Of a stretch of DNA of 64,000 bases, positions 43,245 through 51,506 are shown piece by piece. The stretch comes from Pseudanabaena sp. FACHB-1998 (GTDB lineage: Bacteria; Cyanobacteriota; Cyanobacteriia; Pseudanabaenales; Pseudanabaenaceae): contig NZ_JACJQA010000003.1 in NCBI RefSeq assembly GCF_014696355.1, positions 62,001 to 126,000 of the forward strand, written 5' to 3'. The notes below the pieces were generated by a model. The model was not told the origin of the DNA and searched no databases. It saw only the letters and a list, made by a program, of their open reading frames with translations. Each line of letters opens with the position of its first letter. Within the stretch, counting starts at the first letter, position 1. Both the position numbers and the translations under genes were made by a program.

Positions 43245-43289
43245 CTTAAAAAGGATAGGTGGCGCGAAGTGCTACCTATCCTTTTTAAG
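43245..43289. terminator. Terminator of the Ser/Thr kinase gene
   Basis: CTTAAAAAGGATAGGTGGC pairs (one mismatch) with GCTACCTATCCTTTTTAAG, ending two bases from the kinase stop. Confidence 0.7.
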
Positions 43290-43290
43290 G

Positions 43291-45084
43291 CTATCTATTT
43301 CTAACCTTGATTTCGATTTGGGGGACGGGAGTTGTAGGTGTGGGCGTAGCGGCTGGAGTAGGTGCTACTGGTGGCGGCGTTGTGGCATTGGGGACTGGAT
43401 TGGGATTTACGGATGGATTTACGGATGGATTAACAGGTGGATTATTGGGTAAGGGAGAATTAAAGGGAAGAGGTGTAGCAATAGGGTTGGGAGAGGCGAT
43501 CGCATTTTTATCTTTAAGAGCAAGCCTTAATTGATAGGGAAGTTCATTAGCATTTGTGATTCCGCGTAACTGCACTGTATAGATACCATCCGCAGCGATC
43601 GCCACATCACCATTAACGATATTCGCGCCATTAGGTAAGGCAATTCCCTGAGAATCCAAAACATTCATCACCATGCCAGTACCAGTCAGCCCGACATTGA
43701 GTATCTGTCCAGATCTCGCTTGCAAGGTATAGGAATGGGTTCCATTCCCTCCCATTTTGCTAGGAATAACTAGGGATTCTCGATTGGCTTCTAGACTAAG
43801 ATTTTGATTGACAGGCTCATTGGAAAGAGGCGCATTGGGTGCAGCCGTGGGATTCACCTCAGGATTAATAGCTGAAGTAATTGGTGGATTGTTAACAACT
43901 ATAGGTTGCGATTTATTCCGCATCATTGATGGCAAGGCAAAAGCGGCTACTACTGCCACTACTGCCAATAGACCACCAAATAAAAAGAGAACTCCTGCAT
44001 TAGAACTTGCTGAAGCATTAGAAGAAGATGATACTCGACGGGTAGATGTAGAAAGACTAGATCGAGAACCAGAATTAGATCTCATACTGGTTGATTGTTC
44101 TGATTCAGTTAGAGTCGTTGACCGCATGATTTTACTCGTCGTAGCCTGACGCTCTACTTCCGTCATCGTGGCAAAGGTGGTGATCCCTTGCTTGACTTCA
44201 CGTACTGACTGATAACGCTGAGTATAGTGATAACGCACCATCCGAGTTAGTACCATTGCCAATCCATTACTCACCTTTGCTTTATCGCGCCAAACCACCT
44301 CACCCGTAGCAGGATCATTAGGTAAGTCCGTAGGTGCATAGCCCGTAAGCGCCTTAATCGCCACCATTCCCAGCGCGTAGATATCACTGCTGTAATTCGG
44401 TCTACCTGCACATTGTTCACTTGGCATATACCCCGGTGTGCCAATCGTGACTGTAAATCGTGATTCTCCCTTCTCGTCGGCAGTTAACTGCGTATTGGCA
44501 TCTTGCATGGCTCGCACTGCACCAAAATCAATGAGAACAATCTTTTGATCTTTTTTGCGGCGAATTAAGTTGTCGGGTTTAATATCGCGATGAATTACGC
44601 CTTCGGAATGCACAAAATCTAGAACATCAAGGACATCTGCCAAAATTTTAAGTACTTCGATTTCGCTTAGTTGTTTGTCTCTTATAGGAGCTTCCAGATT
44701 GCTAAGCTGCTCCAAAATCCGATCTTGAGGCTCATTATCTAAATCTGAAACTTCAGGCAATCGCGCTTTCATTTCATCATGGAGCGATCGCCCTTCAATA
44801 AATTCTTGCACTAAAAAAAACTGCTTATCTTCTTCAAAATAGGCGAGTAATTGAGGAATCTGATCATGCCTGCCTAGCTTTTCGAGGGTTTCCGCCTCGG
44901 TATTAAATAAACGCCTTGCCTCACGGATAAAAGTCGGATCGTCACTGGCGGGCTTGAGTTGCTTAACTACACAGGGAGGCGAACCCGGACGACGCATATC
45001 CCTAGCAATGAATGTATGCCCAAATCCACCTGCGCCGATTTTTTTGATCAGTTTATAGCGTCCATCAAGTACTTTGGCTGGCAT
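43291..45084 (-). CDS. Transmembrane Ser/Thr protein kinase with C-terminal PPC-like domain
   Basis: A 597-residue protein. The N-terminal kinase domain (~1-300) has GAGGFGHTFIARD (P-loop), CVVKQL (ATP lysine), HRDIKPDNLIRR near 165 and DFGAVRAM. A serine-rich stretch leads to one membrane segment (VLFLFGGLLAVVAVVAAFALP, about 365-385). Outside the membrane a ~90-residue beta-sandwich-like segment (GGNGTHSYTLQARSGQILNV ... AADGIYTVQLRG) recalls pre-peptidase C-terminal domains, followed by a proline/threonine-rich tail of imperfect repeats. The external domain may sense a ligand or the cell wall. No partner is evident. Confidence 0.92.
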   Translation of the reverse strand: MPAKVLDGRYKLIKKIGAGGFGHTFIARDMRRPGSPPCVVKQLKPASDDPTFIREARRLFNTEAETLEKLGRHDQIPQLLAYFEEDKQFFLVQEFIEGRSLHDEMKARLPEVSDLDNEPQDRILEQLSNLEAPIRDKQLSEIEVLKILADVLDVLDFVHSEGVIHRDIKPDNLIRRKKDQKIVLIDFGAVRAMQDANTQLTADEKGESRFTVTIGTPGYMPSEQCAGRPNYSSDIYALGMVAIKALTGYAPTDLPNDPATGEVVWRDKAKVSNGLAMVLTRMVRYHYTQRYQSVREVKQGITTFATMTEVERQATTSKIMRSTTLTESEQSTSMRSNSGSRSSLSTSTRRVSSSSNASASSNAGVLFLFGGLLAVVAVVAAFALPSMMRNKSQPIVVNNPPITSAINPEVNPTAAPNAPLSNEPVNQNLSLEANRESLVIPSKMGGNGTHSYTLQARSGQILNVGLTGTGMVMNVLDSQGIALPNGANIVNGDVAIAADGIYTVQLRGITNANELPYQLRLALKDKNAIASPNPIATPLPFNSPLPNNPPVNPSVNPSVNPNPVPNATTPPPVAPTPAATPTPTTPVPQIEIKVRNR

Positions 45085-45193
45085 GGCGATCGCCTCTCTA
45101 GAATTATGAGCTAAGAATATGCTGACATCTGATAATTATAGGTTTGATTGATATGTTTGAGCATCTGATATACAACGCAAAATCCAAGATAAA

Positions 45194-45279
45194 GGTGACG
45201 GCACAAAGCACCGCTACCTTTATCTAGATCGGTTTCAAAAGAGAGTTGCGTGGCAACTCTCTTTTGAAACCGATCTAGA
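45194..45279. repeat. Two consecutive hairpins between the kinase gene and the DUF4346 gene
   Basis: The first (45191-45222) is AAAGGTGACGGC with a decayed partner. The second, 45223-45279, is TCTAGATCGGTTTCAAAAGA to GAGTTGC with a perfect complement across GTG (27-bp arms). Confidence 0.7.
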
Positions 45280-45327
45280 AAGTCGTATCATGGAATTCTA
45301 AGTAAATATTTTGAAGACTCAAATTGA

Positions 45328-45729
45328 ATGAATTTGACTGTGGAAACGGACGGACTTACTAAACAACTCCATGATATTGACGATGAGTTATCTAAGCGAT
45401 CGCTAGCCCTCGATCCCAGTGGTTACTTTATTATTTATGTTGACCGTCAATTAAATCTAATTTGTGCGAAACACTATAGCAATATCATCAATGAACAAGG
45501 CTTAGCGGTTGATCCCGAAACGGGAAAAGTCATTCCCGCGAAAGGCAAGGTTAATCGTCAAGCGGTACAACTATTTACAGGTAGAACTGCTAAAGAACTC
45601 TGCGTAGAAATCTTTGAAAAAACACAACCCTGTCCTGTTACACTATTTGACCATGCTGCTTATCTAGGACGTGAAGCCCAACGCGCAGAGTTAGCATTAT
45701 TGCAGCAACAAGAATATATCCAAGACTAA
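45328..45729 (+). CDS. DUF4346 protein
   Basis: A 133-residue soluble protein with LDPSGYFIIYVDRQLNLICAKHYSN, PETGKVIPAKGK and GRTAKELCVEIFEK, followed by FDHAAYLGREAQRAELAL. These match the cyanobacterial/algal DUF4346 family. Function unknown; the C-terminal DHAAYLGREL-like motif is highly conserved in the family. It precedes prmA by about 90 bases on the same strand. Confidence 0.85.
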   Translation: MNLTVETDGLTKQLHDIDDELSKRSLALDPSGYFIIYVDRQLNLICAKHYSNIINEQGLAVDPETGKVIPAKGKVNRQAVQLFTGRTAKELCVEIFEKTQPCPVTLFDHAAYLGREAQRAELALLQQQEYIQD

Positions 45730-45817
45730 AGAATTACGATAATTACGTTGAAAGGCGGTTTTCGCTTTTCAATGTAAGCCCTGAATATAATTATCAATAC
45801 CCCTAATCAAAAGCCAG

Positions 45818-46741
45818 ATGTCACCTTCGATCCTTTCCTCAGTCAATAATTGGTGGGAAATCCAAGTTCTCGCCGAACAATCTTTGGAAGAACAGATTTT
45901 TTGGCGATTACAAAATTTTGGCTGCCAAGGTATGGCAACTCAAAAAAAAGATGGACGGATTCGCGTAAGTAGCTATCTACCCGTGGAAAAGGCAAAGGTC
46001 TTGGATTTGGCGGCTCTGGCTCTGTGGCTAAAACAGGATGCGATCGCTAGTGGTTACGAAGCTCCTGCTACACAATGGGCAGTCATCAATGATGAGGACT
46101 GGTCATCTAGCTGGAAACAACATTGGAATCCACAGGAAATTGGCGATATGTTGGTGATTTATCCTGCGTGGATCGACCCACCCACCGACGGCGATCGCAA
46201 AATTCTGCGTCTCGACCCCGGTAGCGCCTTTGGGACTGGCGCTCATGCCACAACACAGCTTTGTCTAGAAGCCTTAGAGATGCGCCTCTGGGGAGCAAAG
46301 CCTGAAGATAATATTGTGGTGGCGGATGTGGGCTGTGGCTCAGGCATTCTTAGTATTGGCGCTTTGTTAATCGGTGCAAGCCAAACCTATGCGATCGACA
46401 ATGACATTTTGGCTATTAAGGCAACTAATCACAATCGCCAACTCAATGACATTCCCGAGGAAAAAATTTGGGTGCAGGAAGGCAGTATTCAGGACTTAAT
46501 TGCGAATATGCCTGCTCCTGCCAATGGGTTTACCTGTAATATTCTCGCGGACATTATTGTAGACATGGTTCCCCATTTCGATAAGTTGGTAGGCGATCAT
46601 GGCTGGGGAATTTTAAGTGGTATTTTAATTGAGCAAGTACCCAAGGTTGCCGATGCCCTAGATTTGCATAAATGGGTCGTTGCGACTTTCTGGAAGCGTC
46701 AGGAATGGGCTTGTCTAACAATTAGGCGATCAGAGTATTAA
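45818..46741 (+). CDS. prmA: Ribosomal protein L11 methyltransferase
   Basis: Trimethylates lysines and the N-terminus of ribosomal protein L11. A 307-residue protein: the N-terminal substrate-recognition domain starts WWEIQVLAEQSLEEQIFWRL. The catalytic domain has LDPGSAFGTGAHATTQLCLEAL, the SAM motif VVADVGCGSGILSIGALLIGA near residues 167-187, and NILADIIVDMVP. The PrmA-specific PGSAFGTGxHxTT loop is intact. Confidence 0.95.
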   Translation: MSPSILSSVNNWWEIQVLAEQSLEEQIFWRLQNFGCQGMATQKKDGRIRVSSYLPVEKAKVLDLAALALWLKQDAIASGYEAPATQWAVINDEDWSSSWKQHWNPQEIGDMLVIYPAWIDPPTDGDRKILRLDPGSAFGTGAHATTQLCLEALEMRLWGAKPEDNIVVADVGCGSGILSIGALLIGASQTYAIDNDILAIKATNHNRQLNDIPEEKIWVQEGSIQDLIANMPAPANGFTCNILADIIVDMVPHFDKLVGDHGWGILSGILIEQVPKVADALDLHKWVVATFWKRQEWACLTIRRSEY

Positions 46742-46778
46742 AAAAAGGTGCGGCACAGAGTGCCGCACCTTTTTTTTA
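46738..46778. terminator. Bidirectional terminator with both stop codons in mirror positions
   Basis: TTAAAAAAAGGTGCGGCA-CAGAG-TGCCGCACCTTTTTTTTAA. The prmA stop (46739-46741) and the stop of convergent ycf36 (46776-46778) sit at matching ends of the stem. Confidence 0.85.
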
Positions 46779-47258
46779 AGTAATTTGTAAAGCGCCAAAA
46801 ATTATGGCTAGAAAAACGACAATTCCTAAAAGCGTTTTGTATAGCCTATTGAGGACGGGTTTAATTTCATAGGTTACTAACAAACGATCCTTGGCTAAAT
46901 CAGCCTCTGGCTTTTCCCAAGTCTGCCCGTCATACCAGCCCGACTCTTCATAAAAAATCTTGGCACTATCAAGGCGTTGTCTAACATGACTCCACCCCGA
47001 TAGCATCAACAGCATAGGCAAAACCAAACCTAAGGCTCCACCGATACTCGCAACCCCTATAAATTCCCATAAATGCCGACTCGGTGACTCAATGCTCATG
47101 GCAACAGGGGAAAATACCACCGTAAAGCCTAGCCACATTAATAATACAGCTCGCAAATATTGCGATCGCTCTAGCTTTGCCCATCGATAGAAAAAAGCTT
47201 CCTTTAGCTCGACATACTCATTAAGTGGTTGTTGGTCTTTAGGAACTGGGCAAGTCAT
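46776..47258 (-). CDS. ycf36: Ycf36/CGLD27 (DUF1230) membrane protein
   Basis: A 160-residue protein with three hydrophobic segments. The N-terminal MTCPVPKDQQPLNEYVELKE and the block FYEESGWYDGQTWEKPEADLAKDRLL are the family signatures. It is conserved in cyanobacteria, red-algal plastids and green algae (CGLD27), where it is linked to photosynthesis or iron homeostasis. Precise role unknown. Convergent with prmA. Confidence 0.9.
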   Translation of the reverse strand: MTCPVPKDQQPLNEYVELKEAFFYRWAKLERSQYLRAVLLMWLGFTVVFSPVAMSIESPSRHLWEFIGVASIGGALGLVLPMLLMLSGWSHVRQRLDSAKIFYEESGWYDGQTWEKPEADLAKDRLLVTYEIKPVLNRLYKTLLGIVVFLAIIFGALQIT

Positions 47259-47310
47259 AGATAAACGCTATAGGGTCAGATATCTTGCCAGTTTAGCAAT
47301 AAAAACCAGT

Positions 47311-47353
47311 CAAAATGTTGAAATTGTCGCAAACCAACAATTTCAACATTTTG
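47311..47353. repeat. First of three consecutive hairpins, ycf36-sulP gap
   Basis: CAAAATGTTGAAATTGT pairs with its complement across CGCAAACCA. Unique arms. Confidence 0.7.
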
Positions 47354-47409
47354 GCTCCAAACCAAGAAGTGAGTGGCGGCGCAAAGCGCCGCCACTCACT
47401 TCTTGGTTT
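47354..47409. repeat. Family 1 core hairpin
   Basis: AAACCAAGAAGTGAGTGGCG and its complement around GCAAAGC. The family flanks GGACA and TGTCC are missing. Confidence 0.65.
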
Positions 47410-47414
47410 ACATA

Positions 47415-47443
47415 TGTTGTATCGCTTAGCAAGCGATACAACA
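47415..47443 (-). terminator. Hairpin past the sulP stop
   Basis: TGTTGTATCGCTT-AGC-AAGCGATACAACA lies eight bases from the sulP stop. Confidence 0.7.
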
Positions 47444-47450
47444 ATTTTGG

Positions 47451-49187
47451 TTATTTGCTTAGTTCGCGCATGGCAAGGTCAGTGGAGAGAAAGAAGCGAT
47501 CGCGTCCCACTAAATCCACAAAACCAATAGGCTCCAACTTGTCCATAACAGAACTTTTTACTTCAGAGAAATAGAAGTTAATATTTAAGGATTTGAAGGT
47601 AGCAATGAGACTTTCCAGCATCTCTAGGGCGCTCGTATCAATAAAATTAATCGCGCTACACACTAGCAAAATAGAAGTCACCTCTGGCTGATCATCTGGG
47701 CGATCGCTGATCGCTTGATTGATAAAGTTCTGCACATACTGGGCATTAGCAAAGTAGAGATTTGCATCGATGCGTATTGCCAAAATTTGAGGATTAGTCT
47801 TGACCTCATGGCGCAAAATATCGCGAAAATCAGCAGAATCTCCCATGCGTCCAACGATCGCGATATGGGGCTGACTAGTGCGATAGAGATGCAAGGCGAT
47901 CGCGATCATTGCACCCAAGATAATTCCAGCTTGTACATCCCATAGCAGAACTGCGACAAAGGTCGCTATCCAAGCGATCGCGTCGGCTTTGTCATAGTTC
48001 CACATCCGCTTTAAGGTGGCGAAATCAATCAATTTATAGACAGCCATGATGATGATGGCGGCGAGGCAAGTCTGGGGCAAAAAGTAAAACCATGAGGTAA
48101 AAAACAGCAGCGTAATGATGGCAAATACACCCGTAATCATCGAAGCTAGCCCCGTATTTGCTCCTGCGGAAAAGCTAACCATAGATCGGCTCACGGCTCC
48201 CGTGACAGGATATCCACCTGAGAACGCAGCGCTAATATTGGCGATACCAAAGGCAATCAACTCTTGATTAGGATCGATCTTTTCCATCCTCTTAGTGGCG
48301 ATCGCTTGTCCTCCCGCAAATCCTTCCATATAACCCACGATCGCGATCGCTAAAGCCGCCGAAAGCAGCGATAACCAAGTTTCTTGGTCAAATATTGGCA
48401 TGGTTAAACCTGACAAGCCCGCAGGAATAGCGCCCACAATCTCAACTGCTTGAGTTTGGTCAAGCTGCAAACTGAAGGTGATTAAGGTTCCCAAAATCAC
48501 TACTAACAAGGGTGCGCCCTTGGAAATCGGCAAAATCTGCGCTTCGCTCCAGTCTAGTTGCTTTAATTGGTTAACTAGCGGCTGATTGAAATAGAGCAGA
48601 ATGGCAACGCTCCCAAGTCCCAGAATGGCAGTGGTGCGATTAATATGCGTTATCAAACTTAGGGTCTTGATCAGAGTTTCGATAAAGGATGTGGTTGTAG
48701 GGACTCCCAAGCCGAGCAGATGATCAAGTTGGCTGACAATCACAATGATCAAAGCGCCACTGATAAAGCCCGAAATCACCGCACGACTGAGGAAGTTCAC
48801 CAAAAATCCCATTCGCAAGATTCCCATCACCACCGCGATCGCCCCGACTAGAAAGGCGATCGTCAAGGCTAAAGTCAAATATGCCTCAGTTCCTTGGGGA
48901 GCTAACTTCGCGATCGCCGCCGCCACCATCAGCGAACTCACCGCCACAGGGCCCACCGCAAGGACTTTGCTAGTTCCAAATAAGGGATAGGCGATCGCAG
49001 GGACAATACTGGCATAGAGTCCCACCTGTGGCGGTAATCCTGCTAGCAAAGCATACGCCATACTTTGGGGAATCAGCAGACTCGTAACCACAATTCCTGC
49101 GGTAATGTCGCCCAGTAAATATTGAGATTGATACTTCTGCATCCATTCCCAAGCGGGAAGAGAGGGCATGGGAGGCAAATTGGGCAT
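47451..49187 (-). CDS. SulP family anion transporter
   Basis: A 578-residue inner-membrane transporter. An N-terminal membrane region of about 12-14 spans includes GDITAGIVVTSLLIPQSMAYALLAGLPPQVGLYASIVP. A C-terminal cytoplasmic STAS domain follows (about 450-570; LAIRIDANLYFANAQYVQNF and INFIDTSALEMLESL). Cyanobacterial relatives include the bicarbonate transporter BicA and sulfate carriers; the substrate cannot be read from sequence. The DUF1460 gene ends five bases upstream, so they form one unit. Confidence 0.93.
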   Translation of the reverse strand: MPNLPPMPSLPAWEWMQKYQSQYLLGDITAGIVVTSLLIPQSMAYALLAGLPPQVGLYASIVPAIAYPLFGTSKVLAVGPVAVSSLMVAAAIAKLAPQGTEAYLTLALTIAFLVGAIAVVMGILRMGFLVNFLSRAVISGFISGALIIVIVSQLDHLLGLGVPTTTSFIETLIKTLSLITHINRTTAILGLGSVAILLYFNQPLVNQLKQLDWSEAQILPISKGAPLLVVILGTLITFSLQLDQTQAVEIVGAIPAGLSGLTMPIFDQETWLSLLSAALAIAIVGYMEGFAGGQAIATKRMEKIDPNQELIAFGIANISAAFSGGYPVTGAVSRSMVSFSAGANTGLASMITGVFAIITLLFFTSWFYFLPQTCLAAIIIMAVYKLIDFATLKRMWNYDKADAIAWIATFVAVLLWDVQAGIILGAMIAIALHLYRTSQPHIAIVGRMGDSADFRDILRHEVKTNPQILAIRIDANLYFANAQYVQNFINQAISDRPDDQPEVTSILLVCSAINFIDTSALEMLESLIATFKSLNINFYFSEVKSSVMDKLEPIGFVDLVGRDRFFLSTDLAMRELSK

Positions 49188-49192
49188 AGGTT

Positions 49193-50173
49193 CTAGGGCA
49201 ATTGTGGTCGTGCTACCATAATACCGATCGCGCGATCAACTCCTTCCACATAACGCTGGAGGTCGGACGAAACTTTGACCATCCCCGATGGAGACGCATG
49301 AATTAAGCCAGTCCCCTTGCTAGTTAAATAAACTAAGCCCGTATGCGTGGTATCCAAACCTTGAATATCCGTAACCACGCCAATAATATCGCCAGATTTG
49401 AGGGATGGATAAATAGAACTAATTTTGCGGGAAGGAATGTAATAAATCTGCGATCGCGTATCCTGCTCTAGTTTTCGCTCCATCGCCAAAATACATTGAT
49501 AATTAGCTTCACTATTCCTAAGGCGTGGATATTTTTGCCAATTACTACTCATAAAGTTTAACTTCTTCTTAAGCTGAATCCCCCCTAGTTCCGATGTTAA
49601 GTCTTGAACGAGATTTCGCTTTTGATTATCAACTATCCATTCTGAAAAATAATGCAAGCGACTGCAATATCCATCAAGTTTGCCATCTTGATAACGCACT
49701 GTCTCGACATTTTGTCCAAAATTCTCATAGGAAGGATTCGTGCTTAATAAATTGCGAGAGAAAGCCAGAACCGTTTCTACAAATAGCACACAATCAAATT
49801 CTGTCAGAGAAATAAATAACTGTTCTGATTTGCTCTTTTCCAATAATCCTTCGCGATATTTAGCACCTAAGAATTTAGAAGATACCGTTTGTAAAATCTG
49901 ATCCGTTGTTAATTTAGATAATGGGTTAGATAACTGGCGATCGCTTAACGACTGCATTAAGCGTTGATACTCAAGTTTAGTTGCCGAGCTATCTATGCTG
50001 GATACTTTCTGCAAAGGATCTTGTTCAACATCCTGAGTTATGGGCAGTTTATCTTTCGCGGTTACCAAAACTCGATCTTGTTGTTCAATACTTTTTACAT
50101 TGGGAATAAAATAATCGCTAATGGATATTCCCATCAAAGCGCCTAGTAAAAATGGCTTGAAAATTTTTCCCAT
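49193..50173 (-). CDS. DUF1460 (NlpC/P60-like amidase) protein
   Basis: A 326-residue protein with an N-terminal hydrophobic anchor (KPFLLGALMGISISDYF). A papain-like domain contains FDCVLFVETVLAFSRNL (catalytic Cys), HYFSEWIVDNQKRNLV and TTHTGLVYLTSKGTGLIHAS (His). DUF1460 enzymes act on peptidoglycan-derived substrates in the periplasm. It is directly upstream of sulP; a functional link is not obvious. Start ATG 50173. Confidence 0.85.
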   Translation of the reverse strand: MGKIFKPFLLGALMGISISDYFIPNVKSIEQQDRVLVTAKDKLPITQDVEQDPLQKVSSIDSSATKLEYQRLMQSLSDRQLSNPLSKLTTDQILQTVSSKFLGAKYREGLLEKSKSEQLFISLTEFDCVLFVETVLAFSRNLLSTNPSYENFGQNVETVRYQDGKLDGYCSRLHYFSEWIVDNQKRNLVQDLTSELGGIQLKKKLNFMSSNWQKYPRLRNSEANYQCILAMERKLEQDTRSQIYYIPSRKISSIYPSLKSGDIIGVVTDIQGLDTTHTGLVYLTSKGTGLIHASPSGMVKVSSDLQRYVEGVDRAIGIMVARPQLP

Positions 50174-50212
50174 GAAAATCTTATATAGCGGCAGCAGTTA
50201 GTATAGCAATCA

Positions 50213-50263
50213 CCACGTAAAGAATAAAGGCGACGCTTTGTGTCGCCTTTATTCTTTACGTGG
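50213..50263. terminator. Hairpin after ycf34 (stop codon in the stem)
   Basis: CCACGTAAAGAATAAAGGCGAC, a seven-base loop and the perfect complement; the ycf34 stop at 50256-50258 is in the right arm. Confidence 0.75.
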
Positions 50264-50504
50264 GAACCAATTCCCCCGGACGCAATCTTACCCATTTACC
50301 CATATCTTGTTTAAAACTTTCACAACCCACCACATCCCATTCCATTTCAATATCATCAGACTCAGTACGGATATTGACATTAACTGTTGGTGAGATAGCC
50401 TCAAAGTCTGGATGATCGGTTAAATGGGGTTGCAAATGCAAAGATTCAACGGAGTGATAAGTTAGACAGCGATCGACATAGGTGCAATTGATGCAAATAC
50501 ACAT
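50256..50504 (-). CDS. ycf34: Ycf34 protein
   Basis: An 82-residue protein matching Ycf34: MCICINCTYVDRCLTYHSVE, HLQPHLTDHPDFEAISPTVN and EMEWDVVGCESF. The four conserved cysteines (2, 4, 7, 13 and one near 62) fit reports that Ycf34 carries an iron-sulfur cluster and affects photosynthetic electron transport. It is divergent from ndhO, another photosynthesis gene, 147 bases away. Confidence 0.92.
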   Translation of the reverse strand: MCICINCTYVDRCLTYHSVESLHLQPHLTDHPDFEAISPTVNVNIRTESDDIEMEWDVVGCESFKQDMGKWVRLRPGELVPT

Positions 50505-50539
50505 GGCATTTATACCTAATTCATGGGGCTATCCTAACA

Positions 50540-50582
50540 AAAAAGCAAGAGATAATTGTGCTGCAATTATCTCTTGCTTTTT
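50540..50582. repeat. Hairpin between divergent ycf34 and ndhO
   Basis: AAAAAGCAAGAGATAATTG and its complement around TGCTG. It lies in the shared promoter region, so it may form in the ndhO leader. Confidence 0.65.
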
Positions 50583-50651
50583 CCCAAACAAAAAGCTTTG
50601 CTATACAATACCTAAGTAGCTAAGCATAATCAAAAAACCGATTCAAAACCT

Positions 50652-50870
50652 ATGGCACTAAAGAAAGGCACACTTGTTCGCGCAATTCGCGAGAAGCTAG
50701 AAAACAGCCCTGAAGCTACGGCAAATGATACACGCTGGTCTTCTTACATTTTTGAGACATGGGGCGAAGTATTAGAATTTCGTGGCGATTATGTCCAAGT
50801 CAAGTTTGGTAAAGTACCAACTCCTGTAATTTGGCTCCATAAGGATCAGTTACAAGAACAAGCTGCTTAA
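50652..50870 (+). CDS. ndhO: NAD(P)H-quinone oxidoreductase subunit O
   Basis: A 72-residue subunit of the photosynthetic NDH-1 complex on the thylakoid, acting in cyclic electron flow and respiration. The whole sequence fits Ndh[42 protein letters not shown] and [10 protein letters not shown]. It is a stand-alone gene. Confidence 0.95.
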   Translation: MALKKGTLVRAIREKLENSPEATANDTRWSSYIFETWGEVLEFRGDYVQVKFGKVPTPVIWLHKDQLQEQAA

Positions 50871-50875
50871 GTAAG

Positions 50876-51042
50876 AATCTCACCTTTAGAGCGTGTTTGA
50901 GAAGTCTCCTATCTAGCATAAATTTCTGCTTTTACCCCCCTTAATCCCCCCTTTGAAAGGGGGGAAACTTGAATCCTCCCCCTTTCAAGGGGGAGTTAGA
51001 GGGGGTAAAGAACTTCTCAAACACGCTCTTAGGGTGAGATTT
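50876..51042. mobile_element. MITE-like element with long terminal inverted repeats
   Basis: A ~165-bp near-palindrome with no coding capacity. Left end AATCTCACCTTTAGAGCGTG TTTGAGAAGT matches the reverse complement of the right end (AATCTCACCCTAAGAGCGTG TTTGAGAAGT) at 28 of 30 positions. Inner C-rich and G-rich blocks (CCCCCCTTTGAAAGGGGGG, CCCCCTTTCAAGGGGGAG) also pair. The ORF that reads through it into the next gene is not real. Confidence 0.7.
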
Positions 51043-51081
51043 TTATTCTCTTGCCAGTCGAGAATTATTAGGAGCCAAATC

Positions 51082-51432
51082 ATGAAAATGAAATTAGCTT
51101 TGATTGCTGTGATTTCAGCGATCGCCCCCTTATCTATTCCTTTGTCGGCACAGGCGGACAGCCGCAAAGCCTATTGTGAATATTTTGAAAATGGTGCTAG
51201 GCAAGCGAAGGTTTCGATGGCTTGTATATTTTCGATGCGTCAAGGGGCGGTTACGATTACTTGGCAAGATGGAGTGAGCGATTATTTTCGACCTATTCCC
51301 GATCGCGCTTTTGTTTATACCGATGAGCGAGGTGGACTTGTTTACCAACAACGAGGCGATGAAGATGCAAATGGTGAGAGGTCGAGAATCTTCAAGATGG
51401 AAAATGGTTCTATTTATGTTTGGGGCAGTTAG
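51082..51432 (+). CDS. Small exported protein of unknown function
   Basis: A 116-residue protein from ATG 51082, which has AGGAG at 51070-51074. It starts with a clear signal peptide (MKMKLALIAVISAIAPLSIP...AQA). The mature part contains two cysteines (KAYCEYFENGARQ and MACIFSMRQG) and ends EDANGERSRIFKMENGSIYVW. I do not recognise the family; it is small, acidic and probably beta-rich in the periplasm. Confidence 0.75.
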   Translation: MKMKLALIAVISAIAPLSIPLSAQADSRKAYCEYFENGARQAKVSMACIFSMRQGAVTITWQDGVSDYFRPIPDRAFVYTDERGGLVYQQRGDEDANGERSRIFKMENGSIYVWGS

Positions 51433-51445
51433 GGCTTCACTCTAA

Positions 51446-51506
51446 AATAATAGTCAGAGTTTTGATGATGCGGCTTCGCCGCATCATCAAAACTCTGACT
51501 ATTATT
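51446..51506. terminator. Hairpin with 29-bp perfect arms before the SOUL gene end
   Basis: AATAATAGTCAGAGTTTTGA to TGATGCGGC and its complement around TTC. The SOUL stop (51502-51504) is in the right arm. It is one of the longest perfect stems in the window. Confidence 0.8.

Noticed and set aside
43045-43452. 135-codon plus ORF overlapping the end of the DUF29 gene
   Set aside because: It is out of frame with DUF29 and antisense to the kinase tail; its Gly/Trp-rich end reflects the kinase's Pro/Thr repeats read backwards.
50953-51081. N-terminal extension of the 51082 gene
   Set aside because: The extra 43 codons are a translation of the MITE-like palindrome, and a good RBS and signal peptide mark the start at 51082.
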